A stretch of DNA of 64,000 nucleotides from Mycobacteroides sp. CBMA 271 (GCF_009729205.1 NZ_VTHB01000001.1:992001-1056000), one strand, 5' to 3'. Numbered from the stretch's first letter, positions 35,099 to 44,590 are shown. Notes: a model not told the origin generated them from the letters alone. Program-made: numbers and translations.

Positions 35099-36599
35099 CT
35101 CGAGGTACCACGATGTCGTACACCTTGTTCTCGATCTTTCGGGACAGATCGATATGGATGAATTTCTCCTCTGTGTATTCATCCAGCGCACGAGGACCCA
35201 GCTCACGGCCGATCCCACTCTGCTTGTATCCACCGAACGGATAGCAGACGTTCACCATATGCCAGTCGTTGATCCAGACGGTGCCGGCTTCGAGTCTCTT
35301 GGCGACATCAAGACCTGCATCGATGTCCTCAGTCCACACCCCCGCTGATAGCCCATATTCGGTGTCGTTGGCGATCTCAACGGCCTCCTGCACGGTCCGG
35401 TACTTGATCACGCTCAACACCGGGCCGAACACTTCCTGTTGCGCCACCGTCATCGAATTGTCCACATCTGCAAGAACAGTCGGGCCTACCCAGAACCCGC
35501 GCTCATACTCGACCCCCTGCAAGGGTCTGCCACCATAGACCAACCGAGCGCCCTCTTTGAGGGCGAGTTCGATGTAGTGCTCGATGTGCTGTTTCTGCTC
35601 CGCGGAGATCACGGGCCCCATGTCGATGTCGTAGTCGCCCGGGTCGCCAACTCGGATCGCTGCTGCACGTACCGCAAGCCGATCCAGCACATGCTCGTAG
35701 AGTGATTCCGGTACCAGCAGGCGCGTTCCCGATTCACACGCTTGGCCTTGGTAGAGACAGCAGGCGAAGAGTGCGGCATCCACCGCCTGGTTCAGGTCGG
35801 CATCCTCCAGAAGTACGTTGGGGCCCTTGCCACCGAGTTCAAGGGTTACCCGCTTGACGTTCTCGGACGCCAGCGTGCTGACGATCTTGCCGACCGCCGT
35901 GGAGCCGGTGAAGGCAATCTTGCGGACGTCGCGGTGCGCAGCCAGGCGGGCCCCTACCTCCTCGCCCACTCCCGTGATCACATTGAGCACCCCCCTGGGA
36001 AGCCCGACCCGATGCGCAATCTCGGCGAGCTTCAACAAGGTGACCGGGGTCTTTTCGTCGGGCTTCATAACGACACAGTTACCTGCCGCCAGCGCCGGGC
36101 CTAACTTCCATACCGCAAGCAGCAGTGGGAAGTTCCAGGGCACGATGCCTGCCACCACACCTATCGGCTCTCGGCGTACCAGGCCCGCCGCGGCAGTCGG
36201 GTAACTCAGTACGGGGCCGGAGCGCTCGAACTCGTAGCTGCGTGCGAGATCGGCGAAGTACTGCAGGTGGGAGATCGCGTAGCCGACGTGGAAGGCGATG
36301 GCCTGGCGCACGGTGACGCCATTCTCCGCAACGTGCAGATCGACCAGTTCATCCATTTCGTCGTTCAGGCCCTGGACAATTCGCGAAATCAGATCAGCAC
36401 GACGCTCGGGCCGTGTGTTACGCCATTCCCCGTCCCGGTGAGCAGCGAGTGCCGCCGCGACAGCCCGGTCCGCGTGCTCGACGAACCCCTTCGCCGCCGT
36501 CGCTACCAACTCTTCGGTCGCCGGATTCACGATCTCAAATCGCCCGCTGGTGTCGACCCACTCACCGTCGATATAGATCGGGTAGTGCGGTACCGACAT
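35091..36599 (-). CDS. NAD(P)-dependent aldehyde dehydrogenase
   Basis: 502 residues. Catalytic Cys288 in YQGQACESG and general-base Glu254 in LELGGKGP are in place; the cofactor-binding GSTAVGK and PWNFPLL motifs are also seen. It oxidises an aldehyde to an acid. Its ATG overlaps the SCP2 stop by one base (TGATG), and its stop overlaps the CoA ligase start, so the three are translationally coupled. In context it probably acts on a P450-derived alcohol/aldehyde, although no alcohol dehydrogenase gene is next to it. Confidence 0.92.
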   Translation of the reverse strand: MSVPHYPIYIDGEWVDTSGRFEIVNPATEELVATAAKGFVEHADRAVAAALAAHRDGEWRNTRPERRADLISRIVQGLNDEMDELVDLHVAENGVTVRQAIAFHVGYAISHLQYFADLARSYEFERSGPVLSYPTAAAGLVRREPIGVVAGIVPWNFPLLLAVWKLGPALAAGNCVVMKPDEKTPVTLLKLAEIAHRVGLPRGVLNVITGVGEEVGARLAAHRDVRKIAFTGSTAVGKIVSTLASENVKRVTLELGGKGPNVLLEDADLNQAVDAALFACCLYQGQACESGTRLLVPESLYEHVLDRLAVRAAAIRVGDPGDYDIDMGPVISAEQKQHIEHYIELALKEGARLVYGGRPLQGVEYERGFWVGPTVLADVDNSMTVAQQEVFGPVLSVIKYRTVQEAVEIANDTEYGLSAGVWTEDIDAGLDVAKRLEAGTVWINDWHMVNVCYPFGGYKQSGIGRELGPRALDEYTEEKFIHIDLSRKIENKVYDIVVPRDE

Positions 36600-37012
36600 C
36601 AGATCGCATCCTTCTCGGCGACAAGATCCTTGTACATCGGAAACAGCGGTTTGGTTGCGGGAATCAGCTTCAAGATCTTGGTCACCGGCCCTTTGGCCTT
36701 AACTTCTCCCCTAGCGAGCCCCACCGCGATGTTGTACTCGCCGCGCCAGAATCGATTGGCGTTATCCGACGAAAGTGACATGGCGACATCCGGTTTCACG
36801 TCGGTGTCTCCTAGGATCACCTCTACCGCGGGCTGCTTCATCAGGATCGTGATGATGGCGTCCGGATTGCTGTAATTGAGCCGCAAAACCATGTTCGCAG
36901 CGCGGAGCTTCTGCCCCACCTCCGCGGAGCCATCCGCCAGCCTGAAGACACCACCAACGTATCGGTAGACCTCGTCGGCATCGATGAAATAGCCCAAGAC
37001 AGCACTCCTCAA
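36599..37012 (-). CDS. SCP2-domain (sterol-carrier-like) lipid-binding protein
   Basis: 137 residues. The pattern is that of the SCP2 fold: an N-terminal helix (DADEVYRYVGGVFRL), strands with VLRLNYSNPDAIITILMKQP, and the DVAMSLSSDNANRFWRGEYNIAVGLARGEVKAKGPVTKILKL block. Such proteins bind sterols or fatty acyl chains in a hydrophobic tunnel. First gene of a minus-strand operon, divergent from the NTF2-like/P450 unit across the second operator copy. A substrate carrier for the oxidation pathway is plausible. Confidence 0.8.
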   Translation of the reverse strand: MRSAVLGYFIDADEVYRYVGGVFRLADGSAEVGQKLRAANMVLRLNYSNPDAIITILMKQPAVEVILGDTDVKPDVAMSLSSDNANRFWRGEYNIAVGLARGEVKAKGPVTKILKLIPATKPLFPMYKDLVAEKDAI

Positions 37013-37098
37013 AACGCGATATCCACTTGCCGCGACAGCGCGGATAGCCCAAGCATGCCCGCCATTGAACGGTCAGTCAATACACATTGCGTATTGTT

Positions 37099-37148
37099 TG
37101 TAGCGATAATGCTTGCGGGCCGCTACAGATGATGCATAACATGTAGCG
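37099..37148. promoter_or_regulatory. 28-bp operator, copy 2, with extra half-site (SCP2 / NTF2-like divergent promoter)
   Basis: CGCTACA (37121-37127), 14 bp, TGTAGCG (37142-37148), perfect arms and the same spacing as copies 1 and 3. A third half-site, TGTAGCG, lies at 37099-37105. It sits between the divergent starts at 37012 and 37185. Confidence 0.75.
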
Positions 37149-37184
37149 CAAGATTCCTCACGATCGATCACTAGGAGACCCCCG

Positions 37185-37928
37185 ATGACCGCCAACGCAA
37201 GCGCCTCGTCCAGTCCCGACACAACGCCGATTGCCCCGGTACCCCTAAGTACTGCGGCAACGCAGACTCCGGCACGAAATCTGGGCCAGTACACGAAAGA
37301 GCATCGATCCCATATCGCACTGATGGACGACTATTATCTGAAAGTCCGTGCACAGGAACAGCTTTATGTTTCCCTGGGCCTCCCGGCTGACGGACTCACC
37401 GATTTCCTCGTCACATGGTTTCACGCGTGGGAGCAGCGCTCAGTGACGCTACTGCGCGACTGCTTCGCCGACGAGATGATCTATGCCGACCCGAGCACCG
37501 GCGGTCGCGACTGGATCGCCGGTCAAACCGAGTTCGACTTCTACCACCAGGTGTTCAGGGCCTTCCCCGATATGGTCTTCTACCCTCCAAACGACACCAT
37601 CCAGGCCCTGCCGTACTTCGACTTCCTGGATGGCAATGTACGAATCACGGTGCCGTGGCGACAGATCGGGCGACTGCGCTTCACTCCCCGCGCCGTCGAT
37701 GTCGTCGGCGTGGACCGCTACAACCTGATCCGTGACCCACAGCGCGGCTGGCTCATCGCCCGCATCGACACCGATTGCGACCTGCTCGGGGTACTCGGAC
37801 AGCTGATGCCCATCGCCATCCGATTCCCGCGACAACGGACCGTCCAGTTCTTGATGCGAACTGCACAGAGACTCTTTCCCAGTCTGCGCGGACCGCGCGT
37901 AACTCCGATGTCACACGAAATATCTTGA
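37185..37928 (+). CDS. NTF2/SnoaL-like protein upstream of P450
   Basis: 247 residues. The central part (TDFLVTWFHAWEQRSVTLLRDCFADEMIYADPS, WIAGQTEFDFYHQVFRAFPDM, WRQIGRLRFTPRAVDVVGVDRYNL) fits an NTF2-like cone fold as in SnoaL/limonene-epoxide hydrolase families. N-terminal 35 residues are Ala/Thr/Pro-rich and likely disordered. AGGAG lies 7 nt before the ATG. The P450 gene follows after a 39-nt gap, so both are probably one transcript. May be a hydrolase/isomerase or a binding protein; catalytic residues cannot be assigned with certainty. Confidence 0.75.
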   Translation: MTANASASSSPDTTPIAPVPLSTAATQTPARNLGQYTKEHRSHIALMDDYYLKVRAQEQLYVSLGLPADGLTDFLVTWFHAWEQRSVTLLRDCFADEMIYADPSTGGRDWIAGQTEFDFYHQVFRAFPDMVFYPPNDTIQALPYFDFLDGNVRITVPWRQIGRLRFTPRAVDVVGVDRYNLIRDPQRGWLIARIDTDCDLLGVLGQLMPIAIRFPRQRTVQFLMRTAQRLFPSLRGPRVTPMSHEIS

Positions 37929-37967
37929 GTATCAACCAGTATGAACATTCACAGGAGAGGACGCCCA

Positions 37968-39439
37968 TGACCGCCGCAGCTTCGGCTTGCCCCTGGCCCG
38001 ATCACGCCGACACACCGGATCCCGCGATACGGACCACTGTCGCCGCCGGTCGTGGGGACATCTTCCGGCTGACACGGTTCCCGCTAGCCACCATGCGCGG
38101 AGGTCCGGACCGACGCATCCCCGGGCCAAGAGGGCTGCCTCTTCTCGGCGTGGTACCGCAACTGATCCGAGACCCCTTCACATACCTGCACGATGCCACC
38201 AAGAAGTTCGGCGACGTGGTCCGGATTCCGGTGCCCATGTATGACTTCGTCATCGTCAACCATCCGGATCTGGTCAAGCAGATATTTCATGATCGCAGCG
38301 GAACCTGGGGAATGCCCACGTATCCACAGTTTCTGCGCAACAAGACTGGTATCGGCCTACCCGGACTGGAAGGCGCCGAGTACACCGAACGGCGCGGTCT
38401 CTATACCTCCATGTTCGGCAAGAGGTATCTGGCAACCCTCGCCGACGAGTTTGTCGATGAGATGACCAGCCGCCTCGACGTCTGGGACCGGTTCGCCGCC
38501 AGCGGGCAGGAAATCGACCTGGAACATGAAATCGGCATGATCCTACTTCCCGCATTTCTCCGAAACATGTTCTCCATCACGCCAAGTGACGAAGAACTTG
38601 CCGTCTACGACCGTGATCTTCGTGAGATTCTGGCGTCGGCAGCATCGGCCACCTGGACCCGGCGCCCGCCCAACATACTGCCCATCCCCGGAGTGCAGAA
38701 CTTCCCCGGTGCGTTGTTCCGCACCATCAAGAACGTCGCGGGCATTCTCGATCAACGCAAGGCCAGCTCCAACCCGCGCAAAGATCTGCTCCAGTCCATC
38801 GTCGATGCGCGGCTGAAGGATGGGAGCCCACTCGACCGCAAGGACATGATTTTCGACTCCATTGGGATCATCGTCGCGGGCTATGACACGGTCACCGCCG
38901 TGCTCAGCTGGATGTTCTCACTGTTACCCACCAATCCTTCTGCACAGCAACGCCTTTACGACGAGGTCGACGCGCTCGGAGGTGCCACGCCCACGGCCGA
39001 CCATTTGCCAGAGCTATCTTGGGCCAAGCAATGTTTTGATGAGGCGCAGCGGTTGCAGGGTCACCCGTTCAACCCGCGCATGGCCAAGGTCGACGGTGAC
39101 CTTGCGGGATTCCACATCCCCAAAAACACCATGGTCGGGGCCTGCATGACCGCGTTGCACCGCGATCCACGCTGGTGGACCAACCCAGAGACCTTCGACC
39201 CCACGCACTTCGACAAGGACCAAGTCACCACCCGGCCCAACACCGCGTTCATCCCCTTCGGTACCGGTACCCATCAATGCGTAGGCATGGCCATGGCGTA
39301 TCAAAACGGCCAGCTACTCGCGGCGCTCATACTGCAGCGCTACCGAATTCACCTACGCCCGGGTTGGACCCCACGGCATCAGGCCACACAGTCCGTGACC
39401 ATCAAGGGCGGCGTGCCCGCCACCATCACGCGCCGATAA
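37968..39439 (+). CDS. Cytochrome P450
   Basis: 490 residues from the ATG at 37968, preceded by AGGAG; the ORF extends further upstream but overlaps the previous gene. Haem ligand Cys438 in FGTGTHQCVGMA, I-helix oxygen motif AGYDT, and K-helix ExxR in DEAQRLQ are all present. No N-terminal membrane helix, so it is probably soluble, and needs ferredoxin and reductase. The ferredoxin gene at 33281 carries the same upstream operator. The likely reaction is hydroxylation of the hydrophobic substrate brought in by the Mce proteins. Confidence 0.93.
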
Positions 39440-39526
39440 CCACCCAGCCCAAAGCCAACACCGCACCGAGCCGTCTCTCGCAGCTCCAGCACCGACGACC
39501 AGGGATAGTGCCGGCCGCAATTACCG

Positions 39527-40243
39527 CTAATCGGTGGTCGCGACCGGCACCTCTGGCAAGTAGGGCGCCAGCATGAACTCCGCCGTTTCCCGGAGATCAC
39601 CTTCCGGTGACGACAACATCATCATCACCACTTGACGGGCCAAAGACTCGCCGGCCAGGCGTGGGTCGAGACGCCGCATCTGTCCAACAGCCATTGCGCC
39701 TTCAAGGATAGGAATGACCGCTTCACCCGATCGCCGAATCAGCGTGCCCCAGGCGCCCTGAGCGGTGAGCTCGCCAAGTACTTCCGGCTCATCCCTAACC
39801 AGCCGACGCACTATCGGAGAGTCATACTGCAGCGAAACCGTCTTGATCACTGCGTCGACAAAGCCATCCGACCATGCTTCCGCAGTCATCAAAGCGGTAA
39901 TGAGGTCGTCCAGAAATCGGTAGACGACCCGCGCCGCGGTCAACACAAGTGCGTCATTGACCGAGTCCACCTGGCGGTACAACGTACTTCGGGCAACGTT
40001 CATCTCGCGCGCGAGGTCAGACATCGACGTACGCAGAATGCCGTATCGACTGACCACCCGCTCAGTCGCATCGATCAAGGGATCTAAGGATTCAGGCGGG
40101 CGCTCCAGCGTGTCGAGCCCCGAAATCAGGTGCACGAGGACTGCTATTCGGCTCTGCGAGGGGGAGCCGGCGACGACGGTGCCGTCGTCGCCGGCAGAAG
40201 ACGAGGCCGGCGCCTGAGTTCCCCGAACCCGGCCACTACTCAT
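39527..40243 (-). CDS. TetR/AcrR-family regulator, probable master regulator of the mce-P450 island
   Basis: 238 residues from the ATG at 40241-40243 (an ATG at 40255 is also in frame). The TetR helix-turn-helix is RTSMSDLAREMNVARSTLYRQ within residues about 65-110; the rest is a helical ligand domain. It converges on the P450 gene. Its own promoter contains the third copy of the 28-bp palindrome, 23 nt upstream, which suggests autoregulation and control of the other two sites. Ligand unknown, presumably the pathway substrate or a CoA derivative. Confidence 0.88.
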   Translation of the reverse strand: MSSGRVRGTQAPASSSAGDDGTVVAGSPSQSRIAVLVHLISGLDTLERPPESLDPLIDATERVVSRYGILRTSMSDLAREMNVARSTLYRQVDSVNDALVLTAARVVYRFLDDLITALMTAEAWSDGFVDAVIKTVSLQYDSPIVRRLVRDEPEVLGELTAQGAWGTLIRRSGEAVIPILEGAMAVGQMRRLDPRLAGESLARQVVMMMLSSPEGDLRETAEFMLAPYLPEVPVATTD

Positions 40244-40266
40244 ACGCCACAGCATAGGCGCTAGAT

Positions 40267-40294
40267 CACTACAAGTGATCCACTAGGTGTAGCG
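40267..40294. promoter_or_regulatory. 28-bp operator, copy 3 (tetR promoter)
   Basis: CACTACA (40267-40273), 14 bp, TGTAGCG (40288-40294): one mismatch from the perfect palindrome of copies 1 and 2 and the same 14-bp spacer. It lies just upstream of the TetR gene. Confidence 0.72.
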
Positions 40295-40366
40295 CGCCGA
40301 ATCCCTCGCATCGCACAGCGGGCATTCCCGATGCCGTCGAATACCACGCCGGGCCGCCACCGGCCC

Positions 40367-41605
40367 TTAGGCCAGCGCAGAAACCTCTCCCCGACGGGCC
40401 GACGCCCGCCGCATCGCGCCCAACGGGTCGGCGAACAACCCGCCCAGGGAGACCACGCCGGCTCCGGCTTCCTGCACCCGGTTACCGAAGGCCGTCACCC
40501 GAATATCCCTCTTGGACAACGTAGAGCGATCCAAGAATGCCGTCTCGACATCGTTCATCACCTCGGGATACTCGGTGAAGGCCTGGCCTCCGACAATCAC
40601 CTCGTCGGGGTTGAGGATGTCGCGCAATAGCGCCACGGACTCGCCCAGCACCCGGCCGCGTTCGGAAAGCAGTTGGCGCGCAGACTCATTGCCGGACCGC
40701 GCAGCCTTGTACACCGCACTTACCGTGACACCATCGCCGGCGGGCACGATCCGCAGCTTGCGCGCGGCGGCCAGTACCGCCTCGTCGCTGACCGTGGTCT
40801 CCAATTTACCGCTGCCACCCAGCAATTCGGAATCGACAGGCAATGCCGCAATGGTTCCCGGGCCGCTCGACGGGCTGTGTACCCGCCCGTCGATGGCCAG
40901 CGCGAAACCGACCGTCTCGCGCGAGTACACGTACAGACTGGTCAACGAGCGGGCCGCGAAACGCCTTAGACCCAAGAGCAGTTCGGCTCCGGCCATGGCG
41001 TCCACGTGCGAGGCCACCGATACCGGCAATCCCAATGCATCGGCGAAGACCCGGCCCACGGGGGCCTCGGTCCACCCCAGCCTAGGGTGATCCACCGTTC
41101 CGGCCGGCCCGTCAACCACACCACCGGTGGCCACCCCGATCCATAATGGGCGCCGCCGGTGCCAACGCGCCAGGTACCGCTGCGCGCTTCCCGCAAGCGA
41201 CGCCAGCGCGGCGCCCTGCGGGCCGTTTGGCGTGGGGGTTTCCACCACGTCGAGGGTGCGTCCGAACAGGTCGGTCGCCACGATGCTGGTGGCGCGGGCA
41301 CCGATGTGAATGCCCAGGGTCAAGAAGGGCTCATGGTTGAGCTCGACCGGCACCCGGGGGCGACCGATGGCACCGGACACCGCGAGGTCGGCACGTTCCC
41401 GTAGCAGCCCGGCGTCCAGCAGGGCCGTCACCTGGCGGTTGACGGTGGCGATGGAAAGGCCTGTGACCTGGGCAATTGCGTCACGGGCCACGGGTCCACG
41501 CACACGGGCGGCGCGGAATACCGAGGATGCGGCGCTATCGCCGATGTACAGGGCGGGCGGGTGGATCTGGTGGCGGGAAAGCGGGCGGCGAGCCGGAGAA
41601 GTCAT
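40367..41605 (-). CDS. ROK/NagC-family transcriptional regulator (Rv0485 ortholog)
   Basis: 412 residues from the ATG at 41603-41605. N-terminal winged helix (DAIAQVTGLSIATVNRQVTALLDAGLLRE) followed by an actin-like ROK domain (TLGIHIGARATSIVATDLFG). The zinc-binding CxCGxxGCxE motif and the GH pair of sugar kinases are absent: that stretch reads PGTIAALPVDSELLGGSGKLET, without Cys. So it is a regulator, not a kinase. Divergent from the SDR gene at 41909, as Rv0485/Rv0484c are in M. tuberculosis. Confidence 0.88.
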   Translation of the reverse strand: MTSPARRPLSRHQIHPPALYIGDSAASSVFRAARVRGPVARDAIAQVTGLSIATVNRQVTALLDAGLLRERADLAVSGAIGRPRVPVELNHEPFLTLGIHIGARATSIVATDLFGRTLDVVETPTPNGPQGAALASLAGSAQRYLARWHRRRPLWIGVATGGVVDGPAGTVDHPRLGWTEAPVGRVFADALGLPVSVASHVDAMAGAELLLGLRRFAARSLTSLYVYSRETVGFALAIDGRVHSPSSGPGTIAALPVDSELLGGSGKLETTVSDEAVLAAARKLRIVPAGDGVTVSAVYKAARSGNESARQLLSERGRVLGESVALLRDILNPDEVIVGGQAFTEYPEVMNDVETAFLDRSTLSKRDIRVTAFGNRVQEAGAGVVSLGGLFADPLGAMRRASARRGEVSALA

Positions 41606-41908
41606 GAGATGCGTCCTTTTGCGGAGGTCAGCCCAAATAATTGTAGGGCTGGATAGGGCTATTGGCATTGTGAACTGGGGCGATACCACGCCCGAGACGT
41701 CAGAAAAGACGTGCAGAAATTAGGCGCAGCGACAGACGCAGCGACAACACAGTTCACGAGCCAGCGGCAGCCGGGAACCAATACCCGCGATCACGAAAGT
41801 GACCTGGGGGTCGGCGGCACGCTTGATGGACACAGGCGCAATTTAGCATCCCCACGAGTCAATTTCCTAGTGGCAGCCCAGCACCGGTACCTGACTACAG
41901 TGGCGTCC
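41606..41908. other. Divergent ROK/SDR intergenic region
   Basis: 303 nt without a gene. It contains an inverted repeat pair GTGAACTG (41670-41677) and CAGTTCAC (41750-41757), 72 nt apart, and a 12-bp-period direct repeat GCAGCGACA (41726-41734, 41738-41746). A leaderless-type -10 box lies at 41896-41901. The distant inverted repeat could be a looping site for the adjacent ROK regulator (inference). Confidence 0.45.
41896..41901 (+). promoter_or_regulatory. Leaderless-type -10 box for SDR gene
   Basis: TACAGT followed by 7 nt and then the ATG at 41909, with no Shine-Dalgarno; this matches the TANNNT box position of mycobacterial leaderless transcripts. Confidence 0.55.
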
Positions 41909-42658
41909 ATGACCAATCCCACGTTCGACGGCCGGGTCGCGGTCGTTACCGGCGCCAGCTCCGGAATCGGCGAAGCTACCGCTAAATCACTTGCCGCCCT
42001 TGGGTTTCACGTCATAGTCGCGGCAAGGCGGGAGGACCGCGTCAACGCCCTGGCCAAGGAAATCGGGGGCACCGCGGTTGTGCTCGATGTCACCGACGCC
42101 GATTCGGTTGCGGCCCTTGCGCAGAGCCTGGACAACGTGGATGTGCTGGTCAACAACGCGGGCGGCGCATGGGGGCTGGAGTCGGTACTAGAGGCCGACC
42201 TGGAGCATTGGCGCTGGATGTGGGAGACCAACGTGGTGGGCACCCTGCAGGTCACCCGAGCCCTGCTGCCCAAACTGATTGCCTCCGGCGACGGACTCAT
42301 CGTCACCGTCACCTCCATCGCCGCGCTCGACGTCTACGACGGCGGAAGCGGATACACGTCGGCCAAGCACGCGCAGGCCGCGCTGCACCGCACCCTGCGC
42401 GGTGAGCTTCTCGGAAAGCCGGTGCGGCTCACCGAGGTCGCGCCGGGTGCGGTGGAAACGGAATTCTCGGTCGTGCGATTCGACGGCGACCAAGATCGCG
42501 CCGATGCCGTGTACCAGGGCATTACGCCGCTGATCGCCGAGGACATCGCCGAGATCATCGCGTTCGTGGCATCGCGGCCCCCGCACGTCAATCTGGATCA
42601 GATCGTCGTCAAGCCGCGGGATCAGGCGTCGTCCACCCGCCGGGCGACGCGCGGGTAA
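41909..42658 (+). CDS. Short-chain dehydrogenase/reductase (Rv0484c ortholog)
   Basis: 249 residues from the ATG at 41909. Motifs: TGASSGIG, NNAGG, Ser in TSIAALDVYDGG, YTSAK (YxxxK) and PGAVETEF. The longer frame to 41711 would read through the divergent promoter and is rejected. Position between the ROK regulator and lprQ matches Rv0484c. Substrate unknown; oxidoreductase of the classical SDR type. Confidence 0.9.
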   Translation: MTNPTFDGRVAVVTGASSGIGEATAKSLAALGFHVIVAARREDRVNALAKEIGGTAVVLDVTDADSVAALAQSLDNVDVLVNNAGGAWGLESVLEADLEHWRWMWETNVVGTLQVTRALLPKLIASGDGLIVTVTSIAALDVYDGGSGYTSAKHAQAALHRTLRGELLGKPVRLTEVAPGAVETEFSVVRFDGDQDRADAVYQGITPLIAEDIAEIIAFVASRPPHVNLDQIVVKPRDQASSTRRATRG

Positions 42659-42680
42659 AAGGTCGAGCCCGGGGCTGGGC

Positions 42681-44045
42681 CTATCGACGCGTGGTCGTCG
42701 GCGTACCCGAAAGCGAAGGAGCGCCCGACGGAGTCAACGGGGCGGATGTCGGTGTCCCCGAGAGCGTCGGCGCACCCGACGGAGTCAACGGGACCGTGGT
42801 CGGAATGGACGAGGTCGTCGGCGTCGACGTACTGGTGCGTTCCTGCGGGTTCGGCGGAAGCGCCGACATCGACTGCCAAGTCGGCCAGTCCACCACCCAG
42901 TCCCACAGATCGCCGTCGGCGTAGGAGAGCTCAATCGAGGTGCCGGTCACCTCGACGGGATCGCCGTACATCGCGGTACGGAAGTAGGACTCGGCATCAC
43001 CGAGCGATAGGTTGACGCATCCGTTAGTGACGTTGGTACTGCCCTGCTGCCCAACGGTATTCGGGTTGGCATGGATGAATTCGCCATTGTTGGAAATTCG
43101 CACCGCAAAGCGCTCGTGCACATTAGAGTAGCCGGCCGCGGGGTTGGACATCCAAAAGTCCTCGTACTTCTCGGTCACCACGTGAATGCCGCTGCGAGTG
43201 ACGTTGCGCGGCAGGTCACCCTCGCCGTAGCTGCAGGGCAGGTCCAGGATGGTGCCCTCGTCGGTGGTTACCCGAATACGGTGACTCGGAGCATCGGCGT
43301 ACACAACCTGGCGGCGCCCCACCTGGAACTGCAGAGACATGTCTTCATTACCGAATGCTTTGTCCCCGAACGGAATTCCGTATAGATTGGCCTTAACATC
43401 AACCTTGGTGCCGGCCTTGAAGTACTCGCGCGAACGCCAATGCACCCGCGAACCCTGGGCCTCGTCGGGCAGCCAGGCCCAGCCACCTTCGGTGGGCGGA
43501 TCGCAGGTGATGCTCAACTTCTTCTCCACCGAGGCCTTATCGGCAATATGAGCGTCGAACTGAAGGATCACCGGGGCCGCAATACCCACCGTCTGTCCGT
43601 CGGCGAGCTGGAACTGCCCATTGACCTTCGCCGTCGGCACCAAGGTGGTGAATGAGCCAGTAACCGCGACGGCCTTACCGTCCAGGCCAACGACCGAGCC
43701 CTTCCAGGTGTACTTCACATCGAACCCGAGGGGCTCGGCGGTGCGGAACCTCGTCTGATCACGGCTGAGTGTCCCGGCGACAACCTTGCCGTCGGCGTTC
43801 ACCAGATTCACGTCCTGGAACCAACCGTTCGAGACGGTTACGCCGACCGGCGCGGTTGGGTTGACGTCCTTGGCCTTGTCGTCGGGCGTGAAGGTGAGGC
43901 TGGGCCCTGGCGCAGGGGGCTCCGCCGGCTGATTCGAGCCGACCGTCGAGCAGGCCGCAGCAACGGCAGGCACCGTCAGGCCCAGAATCGTGAGCGCGCG
44001 TCGCCGCGTCAGCGCATCGCCGAGATCTGGCCTGAGGGACTCCAC
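42681..44045 (-). CDS. lprQ: L,D-transpeptidase lipoprotein LprQ-like (Rv0483 ortholog)
   Basis: 454 residues beginning at a GTG (44043-44045), with a leaderless-type -10 box (TATCGT) 8 nt before. Signal peptide and lipobox (AVAAAC, Cys about residue 32). Two Ig-like domains precede the YkuD catalytic domain with HANPNTVG and [11 protein letters not shown], which carries the catalytic Cys; it forms 3-3 crosslinks in peptidoglycan. The C-terminal tail is a Thr/Pro/Ser-rich repeat. Convergent with the SDR, 22 nt apart. Orthology with Rv0483 is supported by synteny. Confidence 0.93.
   Translation of the reverse strand: MESLRPDLGDALTRRRALTILGLTVPAVAAACSTVGSNQPAEPPAPGPSLTFTPDDKAKDVNPTAPVGVTVSNGWFQDVNLVNADGKVVAGTLSRDQTRFRTAEPLGFDVKYTWKGSVVGLDGKAVAVTGSFTTLVPTAKVNGQFQLADGQTVGIAAPVILQFDAHIADKASVEKKLSITCDPPTEGGWAWLPDEAQGSRVHWRSREYFKAGTKVDVKANLYGIPFGDKAFGNEDMSLQFQVGRRQVVYADAPSHRIRVTTDEGTILDLPCSYGEGDLPRNVTRSGIHVVTEKYEDFWMSNPAAGYSNVHERFAVRISNNGEFIHANPNTVGQQGSTNVTNGCVNLSLGDAESYFRTAMYGDPVEVTGTSIELSYADGDLWDWVVDWPTWQSMSALPPNPQERTSTSTPTTSSIPTTVPLTPSGAPTLSGTPTSAPLTPSGAPSLSGTPTTTRR
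42690..42791 (-). repeat. Two 51-bp tandem repeats in the lprQ C-terminus
   Basis: Two consecutive 17-residue units ([17 protein letters not shown] and [17 protein letters not shown]) encoded by near-identical DNA end the L,D-transpeptidase. Likely a flexible, cell-wall-spanning stalk that may vary in copy number among strains. Confidence 0.75.
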
Positions 44046-44146
44046 GACAACCTACGATACGGCCCGCGCCGGACAGGTTCGCCCGGGCCAACCAAGATCA
44101 CTCGACTGATCCCGCGGGGACGTGCTGTTTTGCCCGAATGTGAGAT

Positions 44147-44590
44147 CTAGTAGACGGGGATCTCGAAGATCGCGGAGGGCGCTCCGTACTGCTCGCCCCA
44201 CCCCGCCCACGCGATGTCACTCGGGCCAACTCGCTTGTCGACGAGGACCCAGCCCTGGCCGTCCTGGTGCATCAGGGCTACGTATTTCTTTGACATACCG
44301 CCATTGGCCGCGGCTCCGGCAAAGGGAGTCCCGGTGTAGTCAATTGGGCTGCCATCGGGCTCCTGCATCGCCGACCAGACAAATGCCCAGCCTTCGGCGG
44401 CCTTGAGGCTGCGCACATCCAAACGAGCAGGCTTCCCCAGCTGCACCGTCACATCCGCGATCGCGGGTGCCAGGACGGCGATTCCCTCCGACGATGCCGG
44501 ATCCACTGACGTCGCGCCCGGATCTGCCACGGCGAGCGGCGCGGCGAGCATGCCCACCCACACCAGTAGTGCCAGGAATCCGATCCGCAT
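44147..44590 (-). CDS. Secreted protein of unknown function
   Basis: 147 residues. AAGGAG lies 5 nt before the ATG. A classical signal peptide (LALLVWVGMLAAPLAVA) precedes a mature domain beginning DPGATSVD. The remainder (WAFVWSAMQEPDGSPIDYTG, YVALMHQDGQGWVLVDKRVG) has no motif I recognise; mature length is about 125 residues, without Cys. Divergent from the beta-lactamase-fold gene. Confidence 0.75.
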   Translation of the reverse strand: MRIGFLALLVWVGMLAAPLAVADPGATSVDPASSEGIAVLAPAIADVTVQLGKPARLDVRSLKAAEGWAFVWSAMQEPDGSPIDYTGTPFAGAAANGGMSKKYVALMHQDGQGWVLVDKRVGPSDIAWAGWGEQYGAPSAIFEIPVY

